This document shows positions 62,183-64,000 of a DNA stretch of 64,000 bases, one piece after another. The notes beneath the pieces were generated by a model, which was not told the DNA's origin, searched no databases, and saw nothing but the letters and a program-made list of their open reading frames with translations. The position numbers and the translations under genes were made by a program. Position 1 is the first letter of the stretch. Each line of letters starts with the position of its first letter. The stretch comes from Struthidea cinerea (lineage: Eukaryota; Chordata; Aves; Passeriformes; Corcoracidae). The DNA lies in NCBI GenBank assembly GCA_013397865.1, contig VZTI01003366.1:916513-980512 (forward strand), written 5' to 3'.

Positions 62183-63760
62183 TCCCCAGCAGTTGTGCCC
62201 ATGTCGGAAGGACTGGACTACCTGCCAGCTGGTTGTTCAGCTGTGACTCACCCTTATGGCGTTCACTGGCCGTTTCTGTGGTTTTGGCTGCTTCTGCAGG
62301 ACTTCCACTGACCAGCCCAGTATTAATTCATTTAGTCTCAATCTGTAAACACTTGATTGATAATAATGAAAGAGCAATATGAAAGCCTGTGCGCTGTATG
62401 GATTAAAAGAGCAGACATGTTTATAGCCTGATAACAACGGAGTAATCTGGCAAAGATCAGGAGTCTCACATTCCCATATCCAGATGATTTTATTTTTGGA
62501 GTCCAGTTGGTGGTTTTCATTTCTGGCTATTGCAAAACCATCGTAGGTCTTAGCTGTTGCAACACAGGAGGAGGAGGAGGATGTTGTTGGAACGGGCGCT
62601 CTGCGCTCTTATTTAGGAGGCTTTCACAGTAGTTGCTGGTCTCCAAGTACAGCAGGAGGAATGATGCTCCCTCCTCGCTGCCTGGTGAGGGGGACAGGGT
62701 GCAACTGTGTCACTTAATAGTGCCAGCTGTGAGGGGCATGGACAAGCTCCAATGACATTTCTGCTCAGCCCCAGGAAGAGAATTGCTGAGGTGAGGAGCG
62801 GGAGGATTGTAAAGTGGAGCCCTATGGAGAGGAGGAGGGGTATCCTCAAGACTTTAACCAGGAAACGGATTCGAGGCAAAAAGAAATGGAGAGGCAAGCA
62901 AACTCTTATTTCAGCCAGCAATCTGCGCTCTGCTCTGGGGAGGGCTTGCAAGTTGGAGCTTAACCAAAACAATAATTCTGCTTTTTTGGAGGGAGAGGAG
63001 GGGGGACCTTTACCTGGCACGTCAATCTTATCCTATCCTCTGCTCTCCACTTCTCCTGCCTGGGCTAAAGACGCATTTTAAAAAGTAGGGCTATTGTGTC
63101 AGGGCGGTATTGCAGCTGCATGTGAGCTTGCCGGGGGATTCGTGCCATGCTGCATCCCTCTTCTCTGGTGTGCTCACACTGAGTAGACTGTTACTCTTCA
63201 ATGCATGCTGTGTCCTGTGTTACAAATTAGACCTGAACTAATTGGCAGGGATGCGGAAACGCCCACGGCAGCGGGTGCAATTGGTGCTGTGCTCCCTGTG
63301 GTGTTGCCTGTCTTGTTCTTTTGAATCCCCTTTGGGGAGTCTGACATAGTGTCCCAGAGATGTTGTGGGCATCCTGAGTGTCACTGAGGGGTAATTCATC
63401 TAAAGATGCTTGTGGGGGATGGAAGGCTGAGGAGGATTAAAGTCCCTTACCCTACTGACTGTGCCTGAAGGGAATGTAGTAATAACCAAAACCAGGCTAC
63501 CCAGAAAACAGTTAAGGCTTTTGGTTACTGGAAGGAGCTGTTTCTCTGTCTTTTCATCCTCCTCTTCTTCCTTTCTTTCCTCTGTTACTGAAATCTTCCT
63601 CACTGTGCAGTACCTAATCTTGGGTGACCATCACTCCAGGAGCCACAGGGACCCTATGCTTTGAAAGGGGCATATCCTCTAGGCATGATCTGCTGCAGCT
63701 GTAAATGAACAAGTTTGTTTGACCTTGGTTACTTCCTAGACCAAGGAATTTATCACCCTA
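62183..63760. other. Noncoding DNA, no gene recognised
   Basis: Contains a short (GGA)n run at about 62566-62581 and a pyrimidine-rich tract at about 63540-63580. The Arg/Lys-rich frame at 62707-63081 is overlapped by a minus-strand frame and matches nothing I know. Confidence 0.5.
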
Positions 63761-63776
63761 TTTTTTTTTTTTTTTT
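63761..63776. repeat. (T)16 run
   Basis: Sixteen consecutive T. Simple repeat with no associated element recognised. Confidence 0.9.
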
Positions 63777-63986
63777 GCCTTAATAGCAGCCCTGTAGCAC
63801 TTATACAAGCGTCTGTTAAAACAATCTCTTAATTGTACGTGTTCCTCCAGCCACTGTAGTGACAAGGAAATCCTCCTGCAGTGACTACCTTATCCAAGGC
63901 AGAACAGAATAACCCAGAGAAGCCCTGCCGGGTTTCAGATATGACAATGCAGATATAACCTATCTTGCCAAACTGTTCTAAGTGCC
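63777..63986. other. Noncoding DNA, nothing recognised
   Basis: Short unique stretch between two T runs. Confidence 0.5.
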
Positions 63987-64000
63987 TTTTTTTTTTTTTT
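63987..64000. repeat. T run cut by the window edge
   Basis: At least fourteen T reaching the last base. The full length is unknown. Confidence 0.85.

Noticed and set aside
1..64000. CRISPR arrays, tRNA or rRNA genes, phage, plasmid or defence-system loci
   Set aside because: No spaced direct-repeat array, no cloverleaf with conserved tRNA boxes, no rRNA-like sequence and no prokaryotic gene organisation were noticed; the vertebrate-type repeats argue against a prokaryotic source.

Overview
The window looks like ordinary nuclear DNA from a bird. The best evidence is a truncated CR1 LINE near 27.5-27.8 kb, which ends in the avian-type tail built on ATTCTATG/ATTCTGTG. Recognisable repeats are otherwise sparse, and no mammalian SINE was noticed. 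The many short open frames on both strands overlap one another, share no consistent coding style and match no family I recognise. I read the window as intergenic or long-intron sequence. No bacterial, viral or plasmid-like gene organisation is visible. The species and the host gene cannot be named from the sequence. Layout: 0-20 kb is noncoding sequence with homopolymer runs and two weak exon-like segments (4178-4242 and 11147-11205). 20-25 kb holds a compact perfect hairpin (20253-20282), a (CATC)n microsatellite of about 20 units (21509-21588), two overlapping-frame exon-like segments near 23.7-24.1 kb and a very CpG-dense patch (24465-24615). 25-36 kb holds the CR1 fragment, an (AT)n tract and a decayed antisense CR1/L3-like element (35.4-35.7 kb). 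36-43 kb contains AT-rich, homeodomain/POU-type sequence that could be conserved regulatory DNA. It also contains a broader GC-rich interval (41.96-42.91 kb) followed at once by the best exon-like segment in the window, a 29-base segment at 42971-42999 with strong splice signals and a well-placed ATG. 43-64 kb is noncoding with several T or A runs, another ATG-bearing exon-like segment (57679-57726) and a pair of small perfect hairpins next to an E-box (62144-62182). No set of genes working together can be described. The candidate exons are isolated and those tested are not phase-compatible as a single chain. Pairs of splice-like signals around short open frames are also expected by chance in 64 kb, so every exon call here is low confidence. 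I found no convincing new biological system. The item most worth a transcript check is the CpG-rich interval plus micro-exon at 41.96-43.0 kb, followed by the CpG patch at 24.5 kb.
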